Source: Kibdelosporangium philippinense (GTDB lineage Bacteria; Actinomycetota; Actinomycetes; Mycobacteriales; Pseudonocardiaceae). From it: a stretch of 64,000 nucleotides of DNA. Under the pieces are notes generated by a model, which was given only the letters and a program-made list of their open reading frames with translations, was not told the origin of the DNA and did not search any database. The position numbers and the translations under genes were made by a program. Position 1 is the first letter of the stretch. Each line of letters begins with the position of its first letter. Location of the stretch: NCBI RefSeq assembly GCF_021390435.2, contig NZ_JAJVCN010000004.1, positions 476,501 to 540,500 of the forward strand. Reading direction: 5' to 3'. Positions 8,432 through 16,084 of the stretch are shown in pieces.

Positions 8432-9199
8432 GTGTTGTGGCCACGGCCAAGGCGGGTGGCGCTGGACACGCTCACGCGGCTGGTTCGCGCCGAGAACATC
8501 GGCGAACTGCCAGAGGTACTGGCTCCGGACGTGGGCTGGCGCCCCTTGGCTGAAGATCAAGCCTTGGATCGTCAGCTGCGGGAGGAATGCACCCGGTTGG
8601 GGTGGCTGGACCGGCGCGGCCGCTTGGATGTTGACGTGGCGGCGGCGCTTGCGGTGTTGTGCCGCCCGAGCATCGAGTTCGCGGGGTGGATCACTGTCGG
8701 GGATTCCACGGCAGGGGTGATCGCGGCCGCGACCGGCCGTTCGGCGCTGCTGGCCGTCGGCCTAGACGGTTGGGTGTCGCTGCGGTCGGTCGGGTCGGCG
8801 AGTCTCCCCCGGATAGTGGTAGCACAGACACCGGACGTCGGCATGGGCAGAGGCGAGCCGTTCCGGGTGCGGCGCGCGGACGTGCTGGCCTTCGACGGCG
8901 GTCAGCGCCGGTCGCACGGTGGAGTGGCGGTTCATCCGGTGCCGTTGGAGGTTCGGCGATTGCACGAGATCGCCGCGCTTGCACGGACTGGGGCGGGCGA
9001 GTTCCGGGTCGCGATCCGGGATCGGGTCGGGCGCCGTCAGGTCACGTCGGACACGGTGTCCTATGTGGACACTGTTGTGGGGCGGTATGTCACCCTGGCC
9101 AGGACAGTGGGTGGTGAGGTCGAGATGTTCATCGCTCCAGCAGATCGTGATGCGCTGACTGCCCGGCTCCTGGATGCGCGTCGGTCACTGACCGACTGA
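8432..9199 (+). CDS. EspG-family type VII secretion chaperone
   Basis: A 255-aa cytoplasmic protein with the EspG layout: a beta-rich domain with repeated strands (FAGWITVGDSTAGVIAAATG and RSALLAVGLDGWVSLRSVG), then VEMFIAPADRDALTARLLDA near the C terminus. EspG proteins bind PPE partners before export, and the gene directly upstream encodes a PPE-like protein. The GTG at 8432 is preceded by GAGGAAGGA. No secretion ATPase or membrane component lies in the window, so the cluster would depend on a machine encoded elsewhere. Confidence 0.7.
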   Translation: MLWPRPRRVALDTLTRLVRAENIGELPEVLAPDVGWRPLAEDQALDRQLREECTRLGWLDRRGRLDVDVAAALAVLCRPSIEFAGWITVGDSTAGVIAAATGRSALLAVGLDGWVSLRSVGSASLPRIVVAQTPDVGMGRGEPFRVRRADVLAFDGGQRRSHGGVAVHPVPLEVRRLHEIAALARTGAGEFRVAIRDRVGRRQVTSDTVSYVDTVVGRYVTLARTVGGEVEMFIAPADRDALTARLLDARRSLTD

Positions 9200-9207
9200 T
9201 GCCCCCG

Positions 9208-9699
9208 CTACTCTGGTGTCCAGAGTGGATAATCGACGCCGGGCTTTCGGTTAGCCAGCAGCTCCATACAGCGGGAGCACCGTCGATGGACGCCGGAGGT
9301 GACCTGTTCATCGGTGACGTCCGCGATAAGCAGGCAGCCACAGATGGCGAATCCCATGATCGAGCCGTCTTCGGCTAGGTCGGTGACGGGTTGCCCGGTA
9401 CGGGTTTCCCGGACGTGCGCGCAGTTGGGTTCGATGATGCCGCGCCCCCAGAACAGCGGGATGTCGCTGGGCAGGTCTGTGGTCATGGATTGGTGTCCTT
9501 GGTCCTCGCGGGGATCGTTGCGGCGATGTTGCTCGCAGCTGCATACGGGGACATTGGTTCCGGACTGTGGTGGGTGCGCCGTTGAGTGGTAAGACGGCGC
9601 CGCATCCGGGCGAACCGCAAGGGGCATGCCGGCGAACTCGATCGGTTTGTCGTCGTCGATGACGTGCACCAATCGCCGGAAGACACAGGTGGCGAGCAT
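9208..9699 (-). CDS. Hypothetical protein with Cys-rich C-terminal domain
   Basis: No family recognised. The 163-aa reading frame has two parts. The first (about residues 1-35) contains LVHVIDDDKPIEFAGMPLAV. After a polar linker, the second (from MTTDLPSDIPL) contains FAICGCLL and CSRCMELL, a probable small metal-binding domain. The start at 9699 lies 3 nt after the upstream stop with GGGGAG ahead, which suggests coupled translation. An internal ATG at 9486 has AAGGA at good spacing and would give a 92-aa protein, so either or both starts may be used. It is the last gene of a small minus-strand group. Confidence 0.5.
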   Translation of the reverse strand: MLATCVFRRLVHVIDDDKPIEFAGMPLAVRPDAAPSYHSTAHPPQSGTNVPVCSCEQHRRNDPREDQGHQSMTTDLPSDIPLFWGRGIIEPNCAHVRETRTGQPVTDLAEDGSIMGFAICGCLLIADVTDEQVTSGVHRRCSRCMELLANRKPGVDYPLWTPE

Positions 9700-9703
9700 G
9701 GCG

Positions 9704-9820
9704 TCAATCCCGCTCCCCTTCCTGGGCAGGTGGCGCCTCGATGGTCCTTGTCTGCAGCGCGGCTTGTTCGGCGACAGCCACGTAAAGTCTGGACATCTGT
9801 TGCCAGTCTTCAATAGTCAT
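9704..9820 (-). CDS. Very small ORF (38 aa) in minus-strand operon
   Basis: The reading frame starts MTIEDWQQMSRLYVAVAEQA and ends QEGERD. Its ATG overlaps the stop of the preceding small gene (ATGACTATTGA) and its stop lies 4 nt before the next start, the spacing expected of a coupled operon. It is helical and soluble; function unknown. It could also be the C-terminal remnant of a frame-shifted longer gene together with its neighbours. Confidence 0.4.
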   Translation of the reverse strand: MTIEDWQQMSRLYVAVAEQAALQTRTIEAPPAQEGERD

Positions 9821-9983
9821 GTGTCGCGAGTGGACTTGCAGGGCTGTGGCCGGTGCTCGCTTGGTCAACTGCAAGCATTGCCGCGGCCAGGTCGACTTGC
9901 TCGGGTGTAGGAGCGTCGGTTTTAACGCGGGTGCGTGATTCCGCCAGCGCAAGGAGCGCGGCTTCGATCTCCGACAGGGGCAT
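9810..9983 (-). CDS. Small helical ORF (57 aa) in minus-strand operon
   Basis: The frame starting MPLSEIEAALLALAESRTRV and continuing DLAAAMLAVDQAS is protein-like and helical. Its stop overlaps the ATG of the 38-aa gene. No family recognised. Together with its neighbours at 10021-10272 and 9704-9820 it may be a set of tiny genes, or one longer gene broken by frameshifts, since protein-like sequence changes frame twice in this stretch. Confidence 0.4.
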   Translation of the reverse strand: MPLSEIEAALLALAESRTRVKTDAPTPEQVDLAAAMLAVDQASTGHSPASPLATHDY

Positions 9984-10020
9984 GATGGTTCCAGCCCATG
10001 GCATGTGCGCATGTGCCTGG

Positions 10021-10272
10021 TCATCTGTTGTGTGGCTTCAGTTCCCGTCCAGCCAAAGGTGTAGCTGTGACACCTCGACACGGAGCATTGCTTGGACACG
10101 CGTTGAAGGGCAGCGCCCGCGGTGATGACGCTGGAGTCGGTGAACGAAACCGGAACGGCGGTACGGACTGGGCAATCATGTCCTGCTCCGCGCGCAGCAC
10201 CGCCGGACTCGTCGATGTCTGCAAGCCGGTCCGGTAGTTGAGTGTCGGGTTGGCTCCCGCGGGCTTGGTCAT
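10021..10272 (-). CDS. Small hypothetical protein (83 aa), divergent from XRE regulator
   Basis: The start (MTKPAGANPTLNYRTGLQ) has GGAAGGACAGGTG directly ahead, a strong ribosome site. The first ~45 residues (STSPAVLRAEQDMIAQSVPPF) look conserved in style; the tail is basic and irregular, so the gene may be truncated by a frameshift. It is transcribed divergently from the DUF5753 regulator at 10488. A perfect 16-bp inverted repeat lies only 25 bp upstream of its start, so that regulator probably controls it. Confidence 0.5.
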   Translation of the reverse strand: MTKPAGANPTLNYRTGLQTSTSPAVLRAEQDMIAQSVPPFRFRSPTPASSPRALPFNACPSNAPCRGVTATPLAGRELKPHNR

Positions 10273-10296
10273 CACCTGTCCTTCCGTTGAGTCGTG

Positions 10297-10344
10297 CCTG
10301 CTTCGAAGCGCCTGACCTGTGAGAGTGCGGCGCTTCGAAGCAGG
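10297..10344. promoter_or_regulatory. Perfect inverted repeat, candidate XRE operator
   Basis: Two arms, CCTGCTTCGAAGCGCC (10297-10312) and its exact complement GGCGCTTCGAAGCAGG (10329-10344), are separated by 16 bp. Each arm contains the 10-bp palindrome GCTTCGAAGC, so two full operators at about three helical turns are possible. The site lies between the divergent starts at 10272 and 10488, where a regulator controlling itself and its neighbour would bind. Confidence 0.65.
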
Positions 10345-10487
10345 TGCCACCCGACGTGGATCCACCGTCAAGCGCCACAGGAATCTACCGCAGGAAGTTC
10401 CTACAGCAAGTTCCGCAGACGGGTGAACCTGGTGAACAACGCTCCGTGAACAAGGCAAGATGATGCGCGACGAGGCACAGAGGAGCG

Positions 10488-11348
10488 ATGACTATGCCCA
10501 GGAAGCCAGGTCCGACCATCCGCCGGTGGCAACTTGGCTATGAGCTGCGCGAACACCGCGAAGCCGCCAGCGTCTCGATCAAGGCCGCAGCCGCCGAGAT
10601 CGAGGTCCAGCCCGCGACCCTGTCCAAGATCGAGGGCGGCAAGCAAGCGATCAAAGGCACCTACGTCAAGCTTCTCGCGCCCATGTACAACCTGCCGTCC
10701 GACGAGCGGGCACGGCTACTCGAACTCGCCACCGAAGCCAATCAGCCCGGCTGGTGGGTCAGCTACGGCAAACTCGTACCGGACTGGTTCAAGCTGTACC
10801 TCGGCTACGAGCTGGACGCATCCGACCTGTGTACCTACGAGTCGGAACTCGTCCCTGGCCTGTTGCAGACCGTCGACTACGCCCGCGCCGTCGCCCTGGC
10901 CACGCGACCGGACAGCAGCGACACTGAGCTCGACAAGCAGGTCGAACTCCGACGCGAACGGCAGCAGCGGATCTTCACCACCGAGCCACCGACGGTCCGC
11001 GCCGTGCTCAACGAGGCCGTATTGCTCAGGCTCACCGGCGGCCACGCGGTCATGCGCGAACAACTGGAACACCTCGCACGACTCGCCGAACTCCCGCACG
11101 TCACCATCCAGGTCCTCACGTTCGACTCCGGCGCGCACCCCGCCATGACGGCTCCGTTCTCGTTGCTGGGCTTCGAACAGGAACCCCGCATGAACACCGT
11201 CTACCTGGAGAACGGGCGTGGCTCGCTCTATCTGGAGAAACCGGCCGACGTCCACCGCTACACCACGATGTTCGACCAGCTTTGCCGCCAGGCACTCGAA
11301 CCACAGGCGTCTCGTGAACTCATCGATAGAGTGGCGATCAACCTGTGA
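10488..11348 (+). CDS. XRE-family regulator with DUF5753 domain
   Basis: 286 aa. The helix-turn-helix lies near residues 15-70 (LREHREAASVSIKAAAAEIE and LSKIEGGKQAIKG). The DUF5753 region contains WWVSYGKLVPDWFKLYLGYE, VPGLLQTVDYARAV, ERQQRI and RAVLNEAVLLRLTGG, all hallmark stretches. It is followed 22 nt later by a DUF397 gene, the usual partner. In Streptomyces, related pairs act in a toxin-antitoxin-like or developmental manner. Autoregulation through the inverted repeat at 10297-10344 is likely. The start follows GAGGAGCG-type sequence around 10477-10483. Confidence 0.9.
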   Translation: MTMPRKPGPTIRRWQLGYELREHREAASVSIKAAAAEIEVQPATLSKIEGGKQAIKGTYVKLLAPMYNLPSDERARLLELATEANQPGWWVSYGKLVPDWFKLYLGYELDASDLCTYESELVPGLLQTVDYARAVALATRPDSSDTELDKQVELRRERQQRIFTTEPPTVRAVLNEAVLLRLTGGHAVMREQLEHLARLAELPHVTIQVLTFDSGAHPAMTAPFSLLGFEQEPRMNTVYLENGRGSLYLEKPADVHRYTTMFDQLCRQALEPQASRELIDRVAINL

Positions 11349-11370
11349 GAGTGACTGAAAGGGGTGCGGG

Positions 11371-11556
11371 ATGGCCCCGGACCGACGCCTGCCCGCGTGG
11401 CGAAAGAGCAGCCACAGCGGAGGTGAAGGGGGAAACTGTATCGAAGTACACCGCGACCTGAATGTGTTGCGGGACAGCAAGAACCCCTCGGTGGTTCTTT
11501 GTGCCGACATCGGCCCTTTCCTTGAGGCGATCAAGTCTGGTCGTCTCGGCCGGTGA
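11371..11556 (+). CDS. DUF397 protein, partner of DUF5753 regulator
   Basis: A 61-aa protein with the canonical DUF397 pattern: AWRKSSHSGGEGGNCIEV at the N terminus, then VLRDSKNP and FLEAIKSG at the C terminus. Small proteins of this type are almost always encoded beside XRE/DUF5753 regulators and are thought to act with them, by analogy with the Streptomyces Scr1/Scr2 pair. The gene lies 22 nt downstream of the regulator and is followed by a strong terminator hairpin, so the two form a bicistronic unit. Confidence 0.9.
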   Translation: MAPDRRLPAWRKSSHSGGEGGNCIEVHRDLNVLRDSKNPSVVLCADIGPFLEAIKSGRLGR

Positions 11557-11565
11557 TCAATTGAG

Positions 11566-11598
11566 CTAGTCCCCAGGCAAACGATGCCCGGGGACTAG
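11566..11598 (+). terminator. Hairpin terminator after DUF397 gene
   Basis: CTAGTCCCCAGGCA, a 5-base loop, then TGCCCGGGGACTAG: a 14-bp stem with one mismatch, 10 bp after the DUF397 stop. There is no T-run, which is common for actinomycete terminators. Confidence 0.7.
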
Positions 11599-11696
11599 CC
11601 TGAACGAGTGAGGCGTCTCGGTTTCACCACTCACTTACCTCGGCGGTCCTATCGTGAGCAGCGACTTACGGGGAGTAACAGGGTCAAGGGGTGGGG

Positions 11697-12002
11697 ATGC
11701 CAGCACCAAACGATCACCTGCGGGTGACACCGGAGGACTTGCGGTCGGTGGCAGACGAGATCGTGGACGTGGCCGACGAGGCGCATCACGATGCGCGCAA
11801 GTTGGGTGGGGCGCAGGACGCCATGAACGGCGCGCCACGCGCGTTCGATAGTCCGCGGGCGCATGCGGAGATCGAGTCGGCGTGGCAGCAGGTGCTGCAC
11901 ACGATGACCACGAAGCTGGCGGTAGCCGCGGATACCCTGTCGCTCTCGGCGGAGGCCTACGCGTCGACCGAGCAGGACAACGTCCGCCGCTTTCCGAACT
12001 GA
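11697..12002 (+). CDS. WXG100/EspC-like type VII secretion protein
   Basis: A 101-aa helical protein (LRVTPEDLRSVADEIVDVAD and AEIESAWQQVLHTMTTKLAV) ending LSLSAEAYASTEQDNVRRF. The C-terminal Tyr-Ala-x-Thr-Glu pattern resembles the type VII export signal Yxxx[DE]. The strict WXG turn is not obvious, so an EspC/DUF2580-like assignment fits better than EsxA. ATG at 11697 follows a purine-rich AAGGGGTGGGG. It lies 11 nt upstream of the WXG-domain hydrolase gene, as expected for a helical partner exported with it. Confidence 0.7.
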   Translation: MPAPNDHLRVTPEDLRSVADEIVDVADEAHHDARKLGGAQDAMNGAPRAFDSPRAHAEIESAWQQVLHTMTTKLAVAADTLSLSAEAYASTEQDNVRRFPN

Positions 12003-12013
12003 GCCGGGGAATC

Positions 12014-13615
12014 GTGGTCACCTACGACGACGTGATGCGGCTGGACCTCAACGCCTACACCGAGGAAGCCCGCAACTGGAAGACCCTGGCCGACGCGCTG
12101 ACGACGCGGGCGAACGACCTGGACCAGAAGCTGAAGAAACTCGAGGCGTGGACTGGCGCCTCGGCCGACTCGGCCAAGGCCACCTTTGCCAACCACCGCA
12201 AGCAGTACGCAGACGTATCGGCTGTGATCGCACGCATCCCCCCAGTCCTGAACGACGCGGCACACCACCTTGGCGGCATCCGAGCCGAGCTGAACCGCCT
12301 ACAGGATGAAGTCCGAGCGCACGGATGGGCATTCGACCCCGACGGCAAAGTCGTGACACCGGGACCGCCGCCCGCACCGATGGCGGGCCTCGACCCCGAG
12401 GCCCGCCGCCTGCAGGACGCGGTACAGGACCAACTCGAACGAGCGCGGCGGGCGGACGCCGACGCGGCCTACGCGTTGCGGGGCCTGCGCCCGGAGACGG
12501 CCGGGTTCGCTGGGCCGGATCAGGCGACAGTAGCCGCTGCGGCCACTGCGATCCCGCCCCGAACCACCGCGCCGAGTGAAGTGAAGAAGTGGTGGGACTC
12601 GCTGTCCCCGATGCAGCAGGAATCCTTGCTGTACACGCACTCCAGCGAAATCGGTGCGTTGGACGGTGTGCCCGCCATTGCGCGGGATCGTGCCAACCGC
12701 ACTCGGCTGACCGAGCTGAAAGCCCAGCTGCTCGCCGAACAAGAACGTCTCAACGGCCTTGGCGAGCGCCGGATCGGCCCCGACAACGATCGCCTCGCGG
12801 AGATCAACGCCAAGCTGAACGGAATCGAGAAGATCGAAGAGCGCCTGAGGGCCGCGACCGAGACAAAGCAGCAGGCATTCCTGCTCGGGATCGACACCAA
12901 CGGAACCGGTAGAGCCATCGTCGCGATGGGCAACCCCGACACCTCAGCGAACCTCTGCACCTACGTTCCCGGAACGGGGGCCAAGCTGGCGGACGTGGAA
13001 CGTGAGATGGACCGGGCCGACAGAATGGCCGACGCAGCCAAGAAAGCCGACTCGCCATCGACATCCGTCATCGCATGGATCGGATACGACGCACCCCAAC
13101 ATCCCATCTTCGAAGCTCCCTTCGACAGCTACGCCGACGGCGCCAAGAAGGACCTTGACCGGTTCCAGGACGGCCTGCGGGCAACCCACGAAGGCCCCAA
13201 GTCCCACAACGTCGTCCTCGGCCACAGCTATGGATCTACCGTCATCGGGCATACCGCCCGGGACGAACAGCTGGACGTCGATGGCGTGATCTTCGTCGGC
13301 AGCCCAGGAGTCGGCGTCGACAAGATCGAAGAACTTCACCTGCCGCCCGACCAGGTACATGCGACCGTCGCCGAGAACGACATCATCCGGCAGTCCAACA
13401 ACCCGCACAGTTTCGATGACCCGATCGAAAGAAGTATGGACATCCATGGACCGGACCCGGCTGATGCGCGCTTCGGTGGTCACGTTTTCGCATCCGATCC
13501 TGGCACGCCAAGCTGGCCGTTCGGTAGCGGCGCGGCACACAGCGAGTACTGGGAATCACGAAATATCGGGCTGGCGAATATGGGGCGAATCATCGCTGGC
13601 AAGCCAACGGTCTAA
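12014..13615 (+). CDS. WXG-domain alpha/beta hydrolase (DUF1023-like)
   Basis: About 533 aa. The N-terminal ~120 residues form a WXG-like helical domain (LNAYTEEARNWKTLADALTT and KLEAWTGASADSAKATFANH). After helical and Pro-rich linkers, residues ~280-520 are an alpha/beta hydrolase of the DUF1023 type, with the nucleophile elbow GHSYGST near 403 and the following strand VDGVIFVGSPGVG. This layout is common among predicted type VII substrates of Pseudonocardiaceae. The GTG at 12014 has GGGGAATC ahead. The gene upstream (11 nt) encodes an EspC-like protein, and a lipoprotein gene follows after 3 nt. An exported esterase/lipase, possibly a toxin, is plausible but unproven. Confidence 0.75.
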   Translation: MVTYDDVMRLDLNAYTEEARNWKTLADALTTRANDLDQKLKKLEAWTGASADSAKATFANHRKQYADVSAVIARIPPVLNDAAHHLGGIRAELNRLQDEVRAHGWAFDPDGKVVTPGPPPAPMAGLDPEARRLQDAVQDQLERARRADADAAYALRGLRPETAGFAGPDQATVAAAATAIPPRTTAPSEVKKWWDSLSPMQQESLLYTHSSEIGALDGVPAIARDRANRTRLTELKAQLLAEQERLNGLGERRIGPDNDRLAEINAKLNGIEKIEERLRAATETKQQAFLLGIDTNGTGRAIVAMGNPDTSANLCTYVPGTGAKLADVEREMDRADRMADAAKKADSPSTSVIAWIGYDAPQHPIFEAPFDSYADGAKKDLDRFQDGLRATHEGPKSHNVVLGHSYGSTVIGHTARDEQLDVDGVIFVGSPGVGVDKIEELHLPPDQVHATVAENDIIRQSNNPHSFDDPIERSMDIHGPDPADARFGGHVFASDPGTPSWPFGSGAAHSEYWESRNIGLANMGRIIAGKPTV

Positions 13616-13618
13616 CCC

Positions 13619-14128
13619 ATGAAGACGAGTCGAATCATGTATCGATTGACTGCGGTCACCGCAGCGGTCTTCTCTGTTGTTGCAGTCTCTTGTTCAAGTT
13701 CGGATGGTCCAGTGAATACGATTACGCTGCAGGAAGCCAACAACCGGGCAGAGAAGTACATTCAGGACGCTGTCGCCAGTCTGCAACCTCCGCCGCGGCT
13801 GGAGATCCTCTCGAAGTTCGAGAACAGCCCGTGCGATGACCCGTCTGACCACGGTCCCCGAGGACGCGTGTTCGTCAGCAGGTCGTACTGGCTCCGAGAT
13901 GTTCCCACCGAGAGAAATGGAGAGGTCATCGACGCGGTGGTGAAATGGTGGACTACCCACGATTTTGTCGTCACCGGCGACAAACGACCTGGAGCAAACC
14001 TTGTCCTCGTAGAGAACAAGACTGACAGCTTTCGCATGTCGGTTGAGGAGAGCCCCAACGGCAACCTGTCGATCGGGACGGACTCGCCGTGCGTGTGGCC
14101 GAATGGCACGCCCATCCCCAAACCTTGA
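13619..14128 (+). CDS. Lipoprotein downstream of WXG hydrolase
   Basis: 169 aa with a signal peptide and lipobox (VVAVSC), lipidated Cys near residue 25. The mature part is a small alpha/beta domain (VVKWWTTHDFVVTGDKRPGA) with two further cysteines in NSPCDDP and DSPCVWP, suggesting a disulfide. Lipoproteins in this position next to type VII hydrolases are candidates for cognate immunity or partner proteins. It starts 3 nt after the hydrolase stop, so the two are translated together. No family name can be given. Confidence 0.7.
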   Translation: MKTSRIMYRLTAVTAAVFSVVAVSCSSSDGPVNTITLQEANNRAEKYIQDAVASLQPPPRLEILSKFENSPCDDPSDHGPRGRVFVSRSYWLRDVPTERNGEVIDAVVKWWTTHDFVVTGDKRPGANLVLVENKTDSFRMSVEESPNGNLSIGTDSPCVWPNGTPIPKP

Positions 14129-14149
14129 CCGGCAGGATGCCGCCTATCG

Positions 14150-14590
14150 TCACCTGCGCGTTCGACCAGCGGTAGGTGTAGGGCCGTTCGCCGCGTTGGA
14201 GAAAACTAGACGAATCACGCCCACTTTAGGGCGTGTTATTACCCGATGGTTCGCTCTGGCTGCCACCCGCCGGATCGCCTCCCCGGCCTCCGGCTGGGCC
14301 TGAGCTGAAACGGTCCTGGCGAGTCTCCTCGCCGCCCTGCTGATGCGCGCCCGCTCGTTGAACCGCATGAGCGAAAGCACGTACCTCACCGCCATCAAGA
14401 CAGCCTCCGCCCGCGGGTGGCTGCAGCTCGAATCCGTCCTCAACGGACAGACGTTCAGCGGGATAGTCTGGTTTCCCTGGTCGTCCGACCGGGGAATGAC
14501 GAGATGCATTGTGGTGACGACACCTCGCGAAGTCCGGGACGACATCCCCGTCCGGTTCTCGACGCGGATGTCGTCCCTTTCGCTCCGCAT
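14150..14590 (-). CDS. Uncertain ORF (146 aa) on minus strand
   Basis: The frame MRSERDDIRVENRTG... contains the protein-like helix LMAVRYVLSLMRFNERARIS and has high third-position GC. An overlapping plus-strand frame (14343-14891) is also open and high in GC3, so the sequence alone does not decide which is real. No family is recognised on either strand. A weak hairpin (CACGCCC, 6-nt loop, GGGCGTG at 14216-14235) lies inside this frame. Confidence 0.25.
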   Translation of the reverse strand: MRSERDDIRVENRTGMSSRTSRGVVTTMHLVIPRSDDQGNQTIPLNVCPLRTDSSCSHPRAEAVLMAVRYVLSLMRFNERARISRAARRLARTVSAQAQPEAGEAIRRVAARANHRVITRPKVGVIRLVFSNAANGPTPTAGRTRR

Positions 14591-14645
14591 CAGTGCGCGT
14601 GAGGGACTGGCCGCACAACCACTGGGCGGCATTGAGGTCAGGCAG

Positions 14646-14912
14646 CTACTCCTGGCCGGACTGTGCTGTGGACCTCGCTATACGAGTGGCCTCATCCTCC
14701 GCACCCGGACTCACAGCCCCAACCTCTTCGCACTGTCGACAGAGAGCGAGGTGGCGGTGCCATGTGAGCATCAGGCTCAGCACGTGAACCGCCTCTTTCC
14801 GTCGTCGTTCATTGCGCGACCACACCGCGGGTGTTACGACGCCGACCACAACAATGGTCAAGAGGATGAGGAAACCTGCCGACATAAGTGATCCGGCCGC
14901 AGGTAGGTCCAT
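14646..14912 (-). CDS. Small single-pass membrane protein (88 aa)
   Basis: The frame from MDLPAAGSLMSAGFLILL carries one hydrophobic segment (LILLTIVVVGVVTPAVW, about residues 13-30), then a basic stretch (RNERRRKEAVHVLSLMLTWH) and a polar tail. Family unknown. A second start at the internal Met (about 14885) is possible. Its 3' end runs toward the uncertain ORF at 14150-14590. Confidence 0.4.
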   Translation of the reverse strand: MDLPAAGSLMSAGFLILLTIVVVGVVTPAVWSRNERRRKEAVHVLSLMLTWHRHLALCRQCEEVGAVSPGAEDEATRIARSTAQSGQE

Positions 14913-15766
14913 TGACGCTCCGTTCTCGAATCTTCGATCTTGCCGCTGTGGTTCAACCATGCGATCCGCGGCAGAGCAGGTAGACGATCATTGACGGGCT
15001 CGGCCATACTTAGACGATGAGCGTCGGCGGCTTTGACAGGGTTGGCACATTTAGACAGTGGGCTTGCCCCGTTTTGACGGACACCTGAGATCACATGCCT
15101 TCGTATCGACGCCCGACAGACCTGCCACCACGCATGCGGGATCTCAACGATGCCCTGCATGACCTCCACGAGTGCGCTGGCCTGCCTAGTACGCGAAACC
15201 TGAGTAAGGCAATCCTGTTGGACGACCGTCTGTCCACAACGGCAAGCCACGAACGAGTCCGATCGGCATTTTCGAACCTGACGTTGCCGAGTTGGGACCT
15301 GGTGCAGGCACTCGTGACCGTGCTGTGTCCAGATGCTGGCCGCGGCCCCTGCGAAACCGAGTTGGAACACTTCAGGAGTTTGTGGCGGTCCGCGCTACGT
15401 GAGGCCAGAGGAGATGCGCAGCTCCCGAAGCCCGCTGAGCTGTCTGTACAGCAAACCAGCGACCACAGAGATAGTTGGCTGCCAGCCACAGGGCGTACTC
15501 GCTTTTCGCTGAACATGACCAAAGCGCTTGCTGATCAACTGACGGAGGCGTTCGCCTCTATGCCAACGCAGGCGCTCTCGGCGGAGAGTTTTGCAACAAT
15601 CGAGCCGAGGCCAGGGGTGTATCAGCTCTTTCATCACGGTCAACTTACGTACGTGGGAAAGGACAGGTCACTGCCCACTGGCCTTGTCCGCGCGGCCCGC
15701 AAGATCTCGGGACGTTGTGCTTCCCCTCGTAGCGTGGAGACCTGAACCAAGAGAGATGATCAGGTC

Positions 15767-16084
15767 GTGGGAGATAAGAGGCGCCGGTTTGATCCGGAGT
15801 TTCGGGCGGGTGCGGTGCGCATCGTGTCCGAGACCGGCAAGTCGGTGGCGCAGGTCGCACGGGATCTGGGGATCAGCGCGTACACCCTGCACAACTGGGT
15901 ACAGGCCGACCGGCGCCAGACCGGGCAGCCCGCAGACGGGTTGAACGAGGCCGAGCGTGCGGAGTTGGCCCGGCTGCGGGCCGAACGAGCACAGTGGGCG
16001 AAGGAGAAGGCCGAGTTGGAGATGGAGCGTGATGTGCTCAAGCGCTCCGTGGTCCTGTGGGTGAAGGACGCGATGAACCAGTGA
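15767..16084 (+). CDS. IS3-family transposase OrfA
   Basis: 105 aa. The helix-turn-helix lies near residues 8-45 (FDPEFRAGAVRIVSETGKSV and ARDLGISAYTLHNW), followed by a leucine-zipper-like coiled coil (ELARLRAERAQWAKEKAELE). It binds the element's ends and acts with OrfB, probably as an OrfAB fusion made by programmed frameshifting in the A/G-rich stretch near 16000-16020, or by the GTGA overlap at 16081. GTG start at 15767. Confidence 0.9.
   Translation: MGDKRRRFDPEFRAGAVRIVSETGKSVAQVARDLGISAYTLHNWVQADRRQTGQPADGLNEAERAELARLRAERAQWAKEKAELEMERDVLKRSVVLWVKDAMNQ

Noticed and set aside
14343..14891. Plus-strand frame of 182 aa overlapping two minus-strand candidates
   Set aside because: Parts look protein-like, but no family, ribosome site or neighbour supports it. 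I kept only a low-confidence minus-strand call and cannot exclude this one.
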